A stretch of 64,000 bases of DNA from assembly GCA_021324885.1 (NCBI GenBank), contig JAJPIF010000022.1:1-64000 (forward strand), read 5' to 3'. Made by a program: the position numbers and the translations under genes. The notes beneath the pieces are model-generated. The model was not told the DNA's origin, made no database searches, and worked only from the letters and a program-made list of their open reading frames with translations. Shown in pieces: positions 43,844 through 52,821 of this stretch. The DNA comes from Pseudomonadota bacterium. Lineage in GTDB: Bacteria > Desulfobacterota > Binatia > Binatales > Binataceae. The stretch's first letter is position 1, and every line of letters starts with the position of its first letter.

Positions 43844-44524
43844 TTATTGGAAGAACCAGGAAAAGCCCGCCACCATTGCCCACGGTGTATTGATGCTGAC
43901 GTTGGTGCTGGAGCCGTGATCTTTGCCGTTGAGCGCCGAATTGGAGACGTGCTGCCCGACGATGCCCACGTAGATCGCTTTGTGACCGTCGATGAAGTAC
44001 TCCAGGCCGCCCTCACCCATGATTAGCGCCATGAAAGGGCCTTCCAGTTTGGTATCATCCAGCACGTGACCAATGTTCAGATCGGAGTAGCCGGGGCCAA
44101 TGGCCGCGCCAACCCACGGGACAAAGTGGCCCCAACTCAGTCCAAGCAGGTGGTATTTCGCCTCGGCCAAAACCCCGGCGAAATTCTGATGCACGCTGTT
44201 AAAGCGCTGGAACGTGGGTTCGAGTCCCAGTTCAAGAGCGCCATTCATTGCGCCGTGCAGAAACCTGTTATGACTTACACCGAAGGGAATCAGCGAGATT
44301 CTGGCGCCTACATTCCATGCATTGATATACGCGCCGGCCAACCGTCCCGATTGGTAGCGAATAAGAAATCCCTCCCCCGATACGACCGGCGTCATTGGCT
44401 GGAAGGCGTTGTCTGCCTCAAAAGCGACGGCTTTGAAGGGAACGGCCAGAAGCATGAAAGCGGCAATCGCCAGTTGGATTACGCAGGCGCACGGGATCCT
44501 TGCGGATTTATGTCGGGGTGGCAT
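43844..44524 (-). CDS. Lipid A 3-O-deacylase (PagL-type)
   Basis: An outer-membrane beta-barrel of 226 aa with a signal peptide ending near VAF. The catalytic His-x-Ser pair is visible in GQHVSNSALN, and the protein ends in an aromatic C-terminal strand (GFSWFFQ) as expected for barrel insertion. It removes the 3-O acyl chain of lipid A in PagL relatives. This places the organism among bacteria with LPS-type outer membranes. No pho-type regulatory genes are near. Confidence 0.78.
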   Translation of the reverse strand: MPPRHKSARIPCACVIQLAIAAFMLLAVPFKAVAFEADNAFQPMTPVVSGEGFLIRYQSGRLAGAYINAWNVGARISLIPFGVSHNRFLHGAMNGALELGLEPTFQRFNSVHQNFAGVLAEAKYHLLGLSWGHFVPWVGAAIGPGYSDLNIGHVLDDTKLEGPFMALIMGEGGLEYFIDGHKAIYVGIVGQHVSNSALNGKDHGSSTNVSINTPWAMVAGFSWFFQ

Positions 44525-44672
44525 ACGCCATGCTGCAATGAACCAGGTGATTATTCAACGCAAACAGCAAACCTCCACTGCAGTGCTGCGGTGATTTTGT
44601 CTCGTCGAGCCGTCAGCCGACGCCGTGAACGGTTGAAGTTCCTGTCTGTTCGTTCCGCTATGATGTAAAGCC

Positions 44673-45248
44673 ATGGCGGATGGAATCAGGGCCTTCGTCG
44701 CAATTCGGCTGGCGCCTGAAATCGAAGACGCGATTGCCCGTTTTCAGAACAAACTGCGAAAACTTGATGGTGGTATTTCCTGGACCAGGCCCGCAGCTTT
44801 TCACCTGACGCTGCGTTTTCTGGGCAACCGCGTGCCACCGGAAATCATCGAGGAAATGTGCCGGGGTTTGCGCTCGATTGCGGACGCCACCGCTCCGTTT
44901 ACGGTACACGCGCGCGGCGCCGGGGCGTTTCCATCTCTGAACCGGCCGCGGGTGATCTGGATTGGCCTGAGCAACGGCGCGTTGGCACACCTCGCTGCCG
45001 AGGTCGAGGCGCTAAGCGTCAGGTCTGGTTTCACGCCCGAACGCCGTCGCTTCACGCCCCATCTGACCATCGGCCGGGTCCGCAATCCCAGGCGCGACCC
45101 GGATTTGCGCCAAGCGCTGGAAAAAGCCGCGGATTTGGATTTCGGCAATTGTTCGATCCGTTTCATGACGCTGTATCGGAGCCATCTGTCGCCCCACGGC
45201 GCGACTTACGAGGCCCTGGCAACGCTGCGGTTTCGAGCGGCCCGATAG
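44673..45248 (+). CDS. thpR: RNA 2',3'-cyclic phosphodiesterase
   Basis: A 191-aa 2H phosphoesterase. The two HxTx motifs are HLTLRFLG and HLTIGRV, both with the catalytic His-x-Thr. The family (ThpR/LigT) hydrolyses 2',3'-cyclic ends of RNA. It precedes recA by a short gap, a common order in bacteria. Confidence 0.9.
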   Translation: MADGIRAFVAIRLAPEIEDAIARFQNKLRKLDGGISWTRPAAFHLTLRFLGNRVPPEIIEEMCRGLRSIADATAPFTVHARGAGAFPSLNRPRVIWIGLSNGALAHLAAEVEALSVRSGFTPERRRFTPHLTIGRVRNPRRDPDLRQALEKAADLDFGNCSIRFMTLYRSHLSPHGATYEALATLRFRAAR

Positions 45249-45393
45249 CGCGCCTGACGCTTGCGCAAGTATGTGGACAGATGCCGATTATGCCGGGGCG
45301 GCGGGCATGGAGCGGTTTGATGTTTTTGTGCCAAGATACCAGTCGCTGATCTCTTGCAGGCAAGTAAAAAGGAGGTCGGCGGGGTGTCTTAAC

Positions 45394-46413
45394 GTGGCGC
45401 AGGATACAAAAGGCAAAGCGCTGGAAATCGCGCTCAGCCAGATCGAGAAGCAGTACGGCAAAGGCTCGATCATGAAGCTCGGCGAGGAAGCGATCGAGAC
45501 CGACATTGCGGTCGTCTCCACCGGTTCGCTTGGTCTGGATCTGGCTTTGGGGGTCGGCGGTCTGCCGCGCGGGCGGGTGGTCGAAATTTATGGCCCCGAA
45601 TCATCCGGCAAAACGACTCTGGCCCTGGAGTGTATCGCCGAAGCGCAGAAAATCGGCGGGATCGGTGCCTTTATCGACGCGGAACATGCGCTGGACGCCG
45701 GCTATGCCCGCAAGCTCGGCGTCAAGGTTGAGGACCTGCTGATTTCGCAGCCGGATAATGGCGAGCAGGCGCTGGAAATCGCGGAGACTCTGGTTCAGTC
45801 CGGTGCCATCGATGTCCTGGTGATAGACTCGGTCGCGGCGCTGGTGCCGCGCGCCGAAATCGAAGGCGAGATGGGCGAGCCGCAGATGGGTCTGCAGGCG
45901 CGGCTGATGTCGCAGGCGCTGCGCAAGCTTACTTCCATTATCGCGCGTTCCCGCACAATCGTTATTTTCATCAACCAGATTCGCATGAAAATCGGCGTGA
46001 TGTTTGGCAATCCCGAAACCACGACCGGCGGCAATGCGCTCAAGTTCTACTCCTCGGTGCGGATGGATATCCGGCGCGTGGGCGCGATCAAATCGGGCAA
46101 CGACGTGATCGGCTCGCGCACCAAGGTCAAAGTGGTGAAAAACAAGGTCGCGCCGCCATTCAAAGAGGCGGAATTCGACATCCTGTACGGCTCAGGCATC
46201 TCCAAGGAAGGCGAACTGGTCGATATCGCCGCCGAAAACAACATCATCGAAAAGCTTGGCGCATGGTATTCGTACAAGGGGGAACGAATCGGGCAGGGAC
46301 GCGAGAACGCCCGCGAAACACTCAAGAATAATCCGGCGATGGCGGAGGAAATCGAAGCGGCGGTGCGCGCAAAGCTCGCTCCCCACAAGCCGCACGCCGA
46401 AGCCGCCGAATGA
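45394..46413 (+). CDS. recA: Recombinase RecA
   Basis: A 339-aa RecA. Walker [14 protein letters not shown], Walker [11 protein letters not shown], the L1/L2 loop regions ([22 protein letters not shown]), and the FNEF-like oligomerisation region are in place. The product starts at GTG 45394 ([11 protein letters not shown]), which matches typical RecA N-termini. The only strong Shine-Dalgarno, AAGGAGG, is 18 bases upstream, so the start remains open to slight revision. No SOS box was recognised upstream. Confidence 0.96.
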   Translation: MAQDTKGKALEIALSQIEKQYGKGSIMKLGEEAIETDIAVVSTGSLGLDLALGVGGLPRGRVVEIYGPESSGKTTLALECIAEAQKIGGIGAFIDAEHALDAGYARKLGVKVEDLLISQPDNGEQALEIAETLVQSGAIDVLVIDSVAALVPRAEIEGEMGEPQMGLQARLMSQALRKLTSIIARSRTIVIFINQIRMKIGVMFGNPETTTGGNALKFYSSVRMDIRRVGAIKSGNDVIGSRTKVKVVKNKVAPPFKEAEFDILYGSGISKEGELVDIAAENNIIEKLGAWYSYKGERIGQGRENARETLKNNPAMAEEIEAAVRAKLAPHKPHAEAAE

Positions 46414-46438
46414 GCACAGGGGGTGAGGGCGAGGCTGT

Positions 46439-47332
46439 TCAATAGCTATTTTTGAGATCGGCGATTCGTTCGAAAAAGGGCTCCGCTTCCTCGATATTTT
46501 TGCAGAACATCGAAGGATTGAAATCGATGATGTTTACGCCCACCGCGATCAAATCGGGCAACTGCGCCAGCGTCGCTTCCAGATCGGGGGAGCGATCGCG
46601 GAAAACCGGGCGTAAGCCGGTGCGCACGACCAGGCTTTTCGGATCGCGTCCGCGCGCCGTAAAAGCCGCCCGCAACCGCGCGATCGGCTCCTTGAGCTTT
46701 TCCGGATCGCGATCCATCGGCAGCCATCCATCGCCCAGTTCAGCGATCCGTTCGACATTGCGAGGTGTCGGTGCGACCCCGAACCACAGCGGAATATGCT
46801 TTTGCACCGGGAAGGGCAGCGAATAAAGCTGCTTGAAGGACACGGTTTCGCCCTGAAAGCTGGCCGGCGCTTCGCTCCACAATTTTCGGCAGACGCGCAC
46901 TTGCTCCCACATGCGCGCGAAACGATGCTCCCAGGGAACGCCGCATGAATCGTACTCCTGGCGCTGCCATCCGGTCCCAAGTCCGATTTCGATTCGTCCG
47001 CGCGAGATGATGTCGAGGGTCGCGAGCTGTTTGGCCAGCAGCGGCGCGGGGCGCAGCGGCGAAATTATGATCCCGGTCGATAAGCGGATATTTTGCGTGG
47101 CGCCGGCCACCGCCGCCAGCACCGTGACAGGCTCGTACCACGGCGTAGTGGGGGAGGCGGGAAATCGCCCATAGGGATATTTGCCGGTGTCCTCGCTCAT
47201 GATTACGTGATCGACGACGTTCACCTGGTCGATACCCTTGCGGTCGGCCAGGCGCACGACGTCCAGCACGGAAGCGAAATCACCGCCAAACCAATTCTGA
47301 AGGCCAAATAAGCTTAGTGCGATTTTGATCAT
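46439..47332 (-). CDS. LLM-class flavin-dependent oxidoreductase
   Basis: A 297-aa luciferase-like monooxygenase-family protein, of the F420/FMN-binding branch. IKIALSLFGLQNWFGGDFASVL is the first strand and cofactor region; RGRIEIGLGTGWQRQEYDSCG and GVAPTPRNVERIAELGDGWLP are family hallmarks. Activity could be F420-dependent or FMN-dependent. It converges on recA. Confidence 0.85.
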   Translation of the reverse strand: MIKIALSLFGLQNWFGGDFASVLDVVRLADRKGIDQVNVVDHVIMSEDTGKYPYGRFPASPTTPWYEPVTVLAAVAGATQNIRLSTGIIISPLRPAPLLAKQLATLDIISRGRIEIGLGTGWQRQEYDSCGVPWEHRFARMWEQVRVCRKLWSEAPASFQGETVSFKQLYSLPFPVQKHIPLWFGVAPTPRNVERIAELGDGWLPMDRDPEKLKEPIARLRAAFTARGRDPKSLVVRTGLRPVFRDRSPDLEATLAQLPDLIAVGVNIIDFNPSMFCKNIEEAEPFFERIADLKNSY

Positions 47333-47419
47333 GGCGGCCTAACGTTAACCCAGTTCGGAGCGGAAAAGAAACTGGTTCATAAGAACTGCATTAAGCCCGC
47401 CCCAGAGGCCTGCGAAATG

Positions 47420-48244
47420 CTACCTGGTCGCCTGAGGGTTCCCCGTTTCGGCAGTGGGGGCCAGCGCAGTCCACGAGCGCTCGACTTTGACGAAGGCGTC
47501 GGGTGCGATGCTGACCTGACCGCGAAAAGGCCAGTCCAGAGCGATAATCAGCACGACTACGAAGCCCATCGACGCGGCAACGGCCGCCGTCATAACCATA
47601 TGCATCCGCAGGTCGTGAAAGCCGAACAGATAAGTGAACGCGGTCACGAGCGCGCCGCCCAGGAAAATAATCCACCAGATTACGTCAGGGATATGCCCTT
47701 CGGCCGCCGAAAGCCGACTCTCGCGCGCGCGGTAGAGATCGTTGAGCGTTTTAAGCATTTCGCCCTGTATCACGCCCTCGCCAATGGTTTTCGGCTGCAT
47801 TCTCACGATCGCCAGGTGCAGCCGGCCCAGTGGCTCCCATCCCCGATGGGGCATGACACCCTCGTGCTGTACCGGCCATTCCTGGTGGATTACCGTCTGT
47901 ACGTACAGTTCCAAATCATTGCGGACGTCCTGACCCATCTGGCCGGGTAAACCCAGCGTATCGCGATAAAGGGCGCCGACGTAATCCGCTTCGCTCTGCA
48001 CGACGTCCTCGGCGGTGGTGTATGATTCCCAGGTCGCGATCGCGATGAAGGCCAGCAATACCGCGTAAACGACGCTGATTACCGCGACCGTGAAACCCGC
48101 CAGCTCATTGTGCGCCCGCCGGATGTCGACATGCACCAGCCGGTCGAAGACAACCAGCCCGGCGCAGGCGCTGCCGCACAAGAAAACCATAAAGATGCTC
48201 CCCCACAGCCAGGTGGGAGTGCTGTAAACGAAGTCTGTGAACAT
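47420..48244 (-). CDS. DUF4239 (bestrophin-like) membrane protein
   Basis: A 274-aa protein with two N-terminal transmembrane helices, a helical cytoplasmic region with DVVQSEADYVGALYRD, and two C-terminal helices (IIFLGGALVTAFTYLFG; MGFVVVLIIALDWPF). The pattern and the Ala/Leu-rich helices match DUF4239 proteins, predicted bestrophin-like anion-channel relatives. Function not established. Confidence 0.8.
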   Translation of the reverse strand: MFTDFVYSTPTWLWGSIFMVFLCGSACAGLVVFDRLVHVDIRRAHNELAGFTVAVISVVYAVLLAFIAIATWESYTTAEDVVQSEADYVGALYRDTLGLPGQMGQDVRNDLELYVQTVIHQEWPVQHEGVMPHRGWEPLGRLHLAIVRMQPKTIGEGVIQGEMLKTLNDLYRARESRLSAAEGHIPDVIWWIIFLGGALVTAFTYLFGFHDLRMHMVMTAAVAASMGFVVVLIIALDWPFRGQVSIAPDAFVKVERSWTALAPTAETGNPQATR

Positions 48245-48524
48245 CGCCCCCTCAGTTGCTCCGACCCTTCTTTAAATCATTCGAAAGCGGAACTGCAAAG
48301 ACCCTGAAGGCGGCGATGGTCTTTGGCAACTCAGCTCCAAATCCAAGCCCATAGTAGCAGCTCGGCATCTCTCATAGGGCCATCAGTGGCCCAATTTCGC
48401 ACCAGGGGAGCATCGCGCGTTGAGATATCAGAGCGCGCAGAGTCGCTACCGCAACGAGGAGCGGCAAGCGGCAGGAAAGCGTGGACCTGGTCCCGCCCGA
48501 TTCTTGCTTATGTCTAATTTTTGC

Positions 48525-50225
48525 TTACATCCCGTGGCGCAACAGCCGGCCCGGGGTTGCGCCCGTGCAGCGATTGTCTTCGAAGATCACCTCGCCGTTG
48601 ACGATGGTCCACCTGTAACCTTCGGAGCGCTGGACCCGGCGCCATTCATTGCCCGGCAGGTCGTGCATGATCTCCACCGGCAGCACACGCAGGGCGTCGA
48701 GGTCGTAGACCACCATATCGGCGGGAGCGCCTTCGCGCAAAAAGCCGCGATCGCGCAGGCCGACGCAGAAGGCTGGCAATGCGGACAGGCGCCAGTGAAT
48801 ATCTTCGAGGCTCAGCCACTGCTTCTCGCGGCAGAACTTGATGATCGCTTCGGTGGGAAACCGCCCGGCCGTCAGGAACTTGGTGTGTGCGCCGCCGTCA
48901 CTGACGCCGAATACGACGTAGGGATAGTCGATGACGTCCTTCATCAGGTCGAGGTTGCGGTTGGTGGCGGGAGCGAAGAACTCGGTCTTGAGATCTTCCG
49001 AGACTGCCAGATCAAGCATCACATCAACCATATGCTTGCCGGTGCGCTCCGCCGCCTGCGCCATCGTGAGCCCCTCCAGGTACTTGTTTTCGGGCCGCAC
49101 GCATTGCGTGATGATGATCTCGTCGAAGCTGGTGATGAGCGCGTCCATCGGCATCTGGCGTTTGAGCGCGTCGCGCCGGCGTGGGTCGGCCAGTTTTTGT
49201 TTGCGCTCGGCCGCCGTACCCAGCGTCGCCTCACGCCAGGCGTCGGAGTCGTCGAACAGGTTCCAGTCCTCCAGCGTGAAGGTCTGGCCGGCATCGGTGG
49301 TGATGCCCTGCCCGTAAACCTGCAATCCGCGCTGGCGGCACTTGTCCAGCCATTTCAACTGCCCCAGATGGCGGCGCGGGTAGCGATCGATGCTGGAAAC
49401 AGTCTCGAACATGATCGGGCGCCCGCTGATCTCGGCGATCATCTCGTATTGGGCGGCGTCTTTTTTGAGATCGCCGCTGACCAGCGTCAACTCCTGGAAG
49501 CCTTCCCCGCGCGCGCCAAGCACCCGCGCCATCTCCAGGCACGTCTCGTCGTGCATCACGTCCGTGTTCATCGGCGTGCCGTCATAATCGCGCTGCACCG
49601 AGGCAAAGCCTTCGGGTTTGAGCCGCTGCGCCGACCATCCGCAGGCGCCGGCTTCCATCGCCTCGTCCAAGATCCGCCGCATCCGCGCGTGTTCGGCTTC
49701 GGTTGGCATGCGCCCGCTCTTGGCGTCCTCGATTCCCATCACGTAGTTGAGAACCGGATTCATCGGTACGCACGGCAGCAGATTGAGTCCTTTGGGCAGG
49801 CGATCGAGCGTATCCATGAACTGGGGAAAGGTCTCCCAATCCCAGGTCATCGCCGCCTGCATCGAGCGCAGCGGGATCGCCTCGGTGCGCACCATCGTGA
49901 GCATTGCGCGGTCGCGGTCCCGCGGCTTGACCGGAGCGAAACCGAAGCCGCAGTTGCCGATCACGACCGAGGTGATCCCGTGCCATCCCGACATCGTGAG
50001 ATAGGGATCCCAGAAAATCTGTGCGTCGTAATGGGTATGCAGGTCGACGAAGCCGGGAGCGACGATCAGGCCGGAGGCGTCGAGCACTTTGGCCGCCTGA
50101 TTGGACCTGATACGGCCGATGCGCGCGACACGGCCGTTCCTGATCCCGATATCGCCGCGAAAGCGCGGAGCGCGCGTACCGTCTACGATCATCCCATTGC
50201 GGACCGCCAGATCGAACTCAGGCAT
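48525..50225 (-). CDS. D-aminoacylase-type amidohydrolase (tandem paralogue 2)
   Basis: A 566-aa amidohydrolase. HTHYDAQIFWDP provides the HxH metal ligands, GNCGFGFAP and MHDETC follow, and SDGGAHTKF holds the catalytic Asp/His region. It ends NRCTGATPGRLLRHG. It is nearly the same length as, and very similar to, its neighbour at 50463-52163. Family activity is deacylation of N-acyl-D-amino acids or related amides, not proven here. ATG start; 237 bases separate it from the upstream paralogue. Confidence 0.88.
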   Translation of the reverse strand: MPEFDLAVRNGMIVDGTRAPRFRGDIGIRNGRVARIGRIRSNQAAKVLDASGLIVAPGFVDLHTHYDAQIFWDPYLTMSGWHGITSVVIGNCGFGFAPVKPRDRDRAMLTMVRTEAIPLRSMQAAMTWDWETFPQFMDTLDRLPKGLNLLPCVPMNPVLNYVMGIEDAKSGRMPTEAEHARMRRILDEAMEAGACGWSAQRLKPEGFASVQRDYDGTPMNTDVMHDETCLEMARVLGARGEGFQELTLVSGDLKKDAAQYEMIAEISGRPIMFETVSSIDRYPRRHLGQLKWLDKCRQRGLQVYGQGITTDAGQTFTLEDWNLFDDSDAWREATLGTAAERKQKLADPRRRDALKRQMPMDALITSFDEIIITQCVRPENKYLEGLTMAQAAERTGKHMVDVMLDLAVSEDLKTEFFAPATNRNLDLMKDVIDYPYVVFGVSDGGAHTKFLTAGRFPTEAIIKFCREKQWLSLEDIHWRLSALPAFCVGLRDRGFLREGAPADMVVYDLDALRVLPVEIMHDLPGNEWRRVQRSEGYRWTIVNGEVIFEDNRCTGATPGRLLRHGM

Positions 50226-50462
50226 CGTCCTGTCTCCCGTGGCTGAGGGTTAGTAGGGCCAAGCCACCCTTTCTTTATTTTAAGAATCCGGGCGAGAGGT
50301 TACTAATGGTTCGCGTGTACGACAAAGCCAATCCCGTTACCTGATTGGCGCACAGGATCGGCATTCCCTCCCGCCCGACGAAAGAAAATTTCAGGCGACA
50401 AAGGTTGCCAGCGGTGAAACGGAGCGAGCTTTGCACTCCAAGGGGGCACAAAGTTCGAAAAT

Positions 50463-52163
50463 TTACGCGCCGTGGCGCAACAATCTGCCCGGGGTTGCGC
50501 CGCTGCAGCGGTTGTCCTCGAAGGTCACCTGGCCGTTTACGATCATCCATTTGTAGCCGTCGGAGCGCTGGACGCGGCGCCATTCGTCGCCCGGCAGGTC
50601 GTGTAGGATCTCGATCGGCTTTACCGCCAGCTTTTCCAAATCATAGATCACGACGTCGGCGGGAGCTCCCTCGCGCAGCGTGCCGCGATCTCTGAATCCC
50701 GCACAAAAGGCGGGCAATGCGGACAGCCGCCAATGAATGTCTTCGAGCGAGAGCCATCCAAAGTCACGGCAGTACTTCGCTATCGCCTCGGTCGGATAGC
50801 GTCCCGCGGTGAGGAACTTGGTATGGGCTCCTCCGTCGCTGACTCCGAAGGTCAGGTATGGATAATCGATCACCTCTTTCATCAGCGACATGTCGCGGTT
50901 GATCGCGGGCGCGAAGAACTCGGTCTTGAGGTCTTCCGCAACCGCGAGATCGAGCATCACATCGACCATGTGTTTGCCCATCCGCTTCGACGCCTCGCCC
51001 ATCGTCAATCCTTCCAGATGCTTGTTCTCCGTCCGCACGCATTGCGTGATGATGATCTGATCGAAATAGCTGATGAGGCTTTCACGCGGCATCTGCTCCT
51101 TCAAGGCCTGGCGCCGGCGCGGATCGCCGAGCTTTTCCCTGCGTTCGGTGACGCTGCCCAAGGTCGCCTCGCGCCACGCGTCGGAGTCGTCGAACAGGTT
51201 CCAGTCCTCGAAGGTGAAGCTCAGCCCGGCATCCGTGGTAATCGCCTGGCCGAATACCGGCAAGCCGCGCTGACGGCAGCTCTCCAGCCATCGAATCTGG
51301 TTGCGATGGCGATGCGGGAAGCGATCCTGGCTGGAGACGGCTTCGAACATGATCGGGCGGCCGCTTACTTCCGCAATCTTCTCGTAATGCAGCGCGTCGA
51401 TTTTCGGATCCTTGCCAACCAGGGTCAGTTCCTGGAAACCGTCGCCGCGCGCGCCGAGCACCCGCGCCATTTCGAGGCAAGTCTCGTCATGCATGACATC
51501 GGTGTTCATGGGCGAGCCGTCATAATCGCGCTGGACGGAGGAAGGACCGTCGGGCAGCAGGCGCTGCGCCGACCATCCATGCGCGCCGGCGTCCATCGCT
51601 TCATTGAGGATGCGCCGCATCTGCGCATGCTCCGCTTCGGTGGGCATCCGGCCGCTTTTCGCCGCGTCGATCCCCATCACGTAGTTGAGCAGCGGGTTCA
51701 TCGGCACGTAAGGCAGGATATTGACACCCTTGGGCAGGCGCTCGAGCGTTTCCAGGAACTGGGGATAAGTCTCCCAATCCCAGGTCATCGCCGCCTGCAT
51801 CGAGCGCAGCGGAATCGCCTCGGTGCGCACCATCGTGAGCATCGCGCGTTCGCGGTCGCGCGGCCGGACCGGAGCGAAGCCGAAGCCGCAATTGCCGATT
51901 ACGACGGACGTGATGCCGTGCCAGCTCGATATTGTGAGATACGGATCCCAGAAAATCTGGGCATCGTAATGGGTATGCAGATCGATGAAGCCGGGCGCGA
52001 CGATCAGCCCGTCAGCGTTGATTACCTTCGTTGCCTGATTGGCGCTAAGACGTCCGACCCGCGCAATGCGCCCGTTTTTGATGCCGAGGTCGCCGCGGAA
52101 ACGCGGTGCGCGAGTGCCGTCAACGATCATTCCGTTTTTGACCACCAAATCGAATTCCGCCAT
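50463..52163 (-). CDS. D-aminoacylase-type amidohydrolase (tandem paralogue 3)
   Basis: A 566-aa amidohydrolase with identical motifs to its neighbour (HTHYDAQIFWDP, GNCGFGFAP, SDGGAHTKF, GATPGRLLRHG). The two copies agree at most positions by eye, including long identical runs through the metal site. The start was set at ATG 52163 (MAEFDLVV); the open frame to 52223 adds an unlikely tail. A SnoaL-like protein lies upstream on the same strand. Confidence 0.88.
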   Translation of the reverse strand: MAEFDLVVKNGMIVDGTRAPRFRGDLGIKNGRIARVGRLSANQATKVINADGLIVAPGFIDLHTHYDAQIFWDPYLTISSWHGITSVVIGNCGFGFAPVRPRDRERAMLTMVRTEAIPLRSMQAAMTWDWETYPQFLETLERLPKGVNILPYVPMNPLLNYVMGIDAAKSGRMPTEAEHAQMRRILNEAMDAGAHGWSAQRLLPDGPSSVQRDYDGSPMNTDVMHDETCLEMARVLGARGDGFQELTLVGKDPKIDALHYEKIAEVSGRPIMFEAVSSQDRFPHRHRNQIRWLESCRQRGLPVFGQAITTDAGLSFTFEDWNLFDDSDAWREATLGSVTERREKLGDPRRRQALKEQMPRESLISYFDQIIITQCVRTENKHLEGLTMGEASKRMGKHMVDVMLDLAVAEDLKTEFFAPAINRDMSLMKEVIDYPYLTFGVSDGGAHTKFLTAGRYPTEAIAKYCRDFGWLSLEDIHWRLSALPAFCAGFRDRGTLREGAPADVVIYDLEKLAVKPIEILHDLPGDEWRRVQRSDGYKWMIVNGQVTFEDNRCSGATPGRLLRHGA

Positions 52164-52248
52164 AAGCGTATGACCTTCTTGTGGTGACGTCGCCTGATGA
52201 TCTTGTCGCAGCTTCAAGACCAAATGTCAAAACAATTCGCGCCCCGGC

Positions 52249-52650
52249 TCACTCGAACATTGGCGCGGCTTTGGCAGTATCGACATAGACGCGGACGTGC
52301 GAGATTAGACCGTCCTCGATCTCGTTCACCACGCAGTATTCGTTGGTATAGCCAAGACCTTTGCGATTGTTGCCCCAGATCGTCATCTCCGCGATCACCG
52401 CGTCCCCGGTATCGTGCAGCTTGTTGAATTTGATCTGGAACCCGTCGGGAAATACTTCCCGTATTTCCCAGAACTGCTCCGCAATCAATTGCTTGCCGCG
52501 CCGGCTGCCCGAGGTGGGCAGGGCGCCCGGGATGGTCCAGGTCGCATCTTCACGCAGGCAAGCCAGAGCCTCCTCCAGTCCGTCAGCGCCCTTTTTCATG
52601 TACGAAGACCACATCCTTCGCACCAACTCCTTTCGTTCATCAGGCGTCAT
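52249..52650 (-). CDS. SnoaL-like / NTF2-fold protein
   Basis: A 133-aa NTF2-fold protein: ATWTIPGALPTSGSRRGKQLI and the ENEYCVV-type strand with conserved Asp/Trp/Arg cavity residues. The family covers polyketide cyclases, epoxide hydrolases and dehydratases. The ATG at 52650 has GGAGG five bases upstream and was preferred to the ATG four codons earlier. It is upstream of the amidohydrolases, with an 85-base gap, and could act on the same substrate. Confidence 0.75.
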   Translation of the reverse strand: MTPDERKELVRRMWSSYMKKGADGLEEALACLREDATWTIPGALPTSGSRRGKQLIAEQFWEIREVFPDGFQIKFNKLHDTGDAVIAEMTIWGNNRKGLGYTNEYCVVNEIEDGLISHVRVYVDTAKAAPMFE

Positions 52651-52821
52651 CGATGCCTCCATTTCACGCGTGCATCACGTCTGGACATGTTACATCTGGG
52701 CTTCTAACGTCCCCGCCAAAGGAGCGTCAAGCCGGTTGTGCGCGGTTGAAATCGCGCCCTCGCAGCAGTTCAATGGGGCGCGCTCATCCGCCTGGAAAAC
52801 GACGGGTAGCAGAGGGTCCCA

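Noticed and set aside
45249-45393. LexA/SOS box upstream of recA
   Set aside because: No sequence matching a known SOS-box consensus could be seen; the operator of this lineage is unknown.
48420-50246. 608-aa open frame antisense to amidohydrolase paralogue
   Set aside because: Shadow frame; the similar frame 50733-52187 lies antisense to the other paralogue, mirroring the duplication rather than being a real gene.
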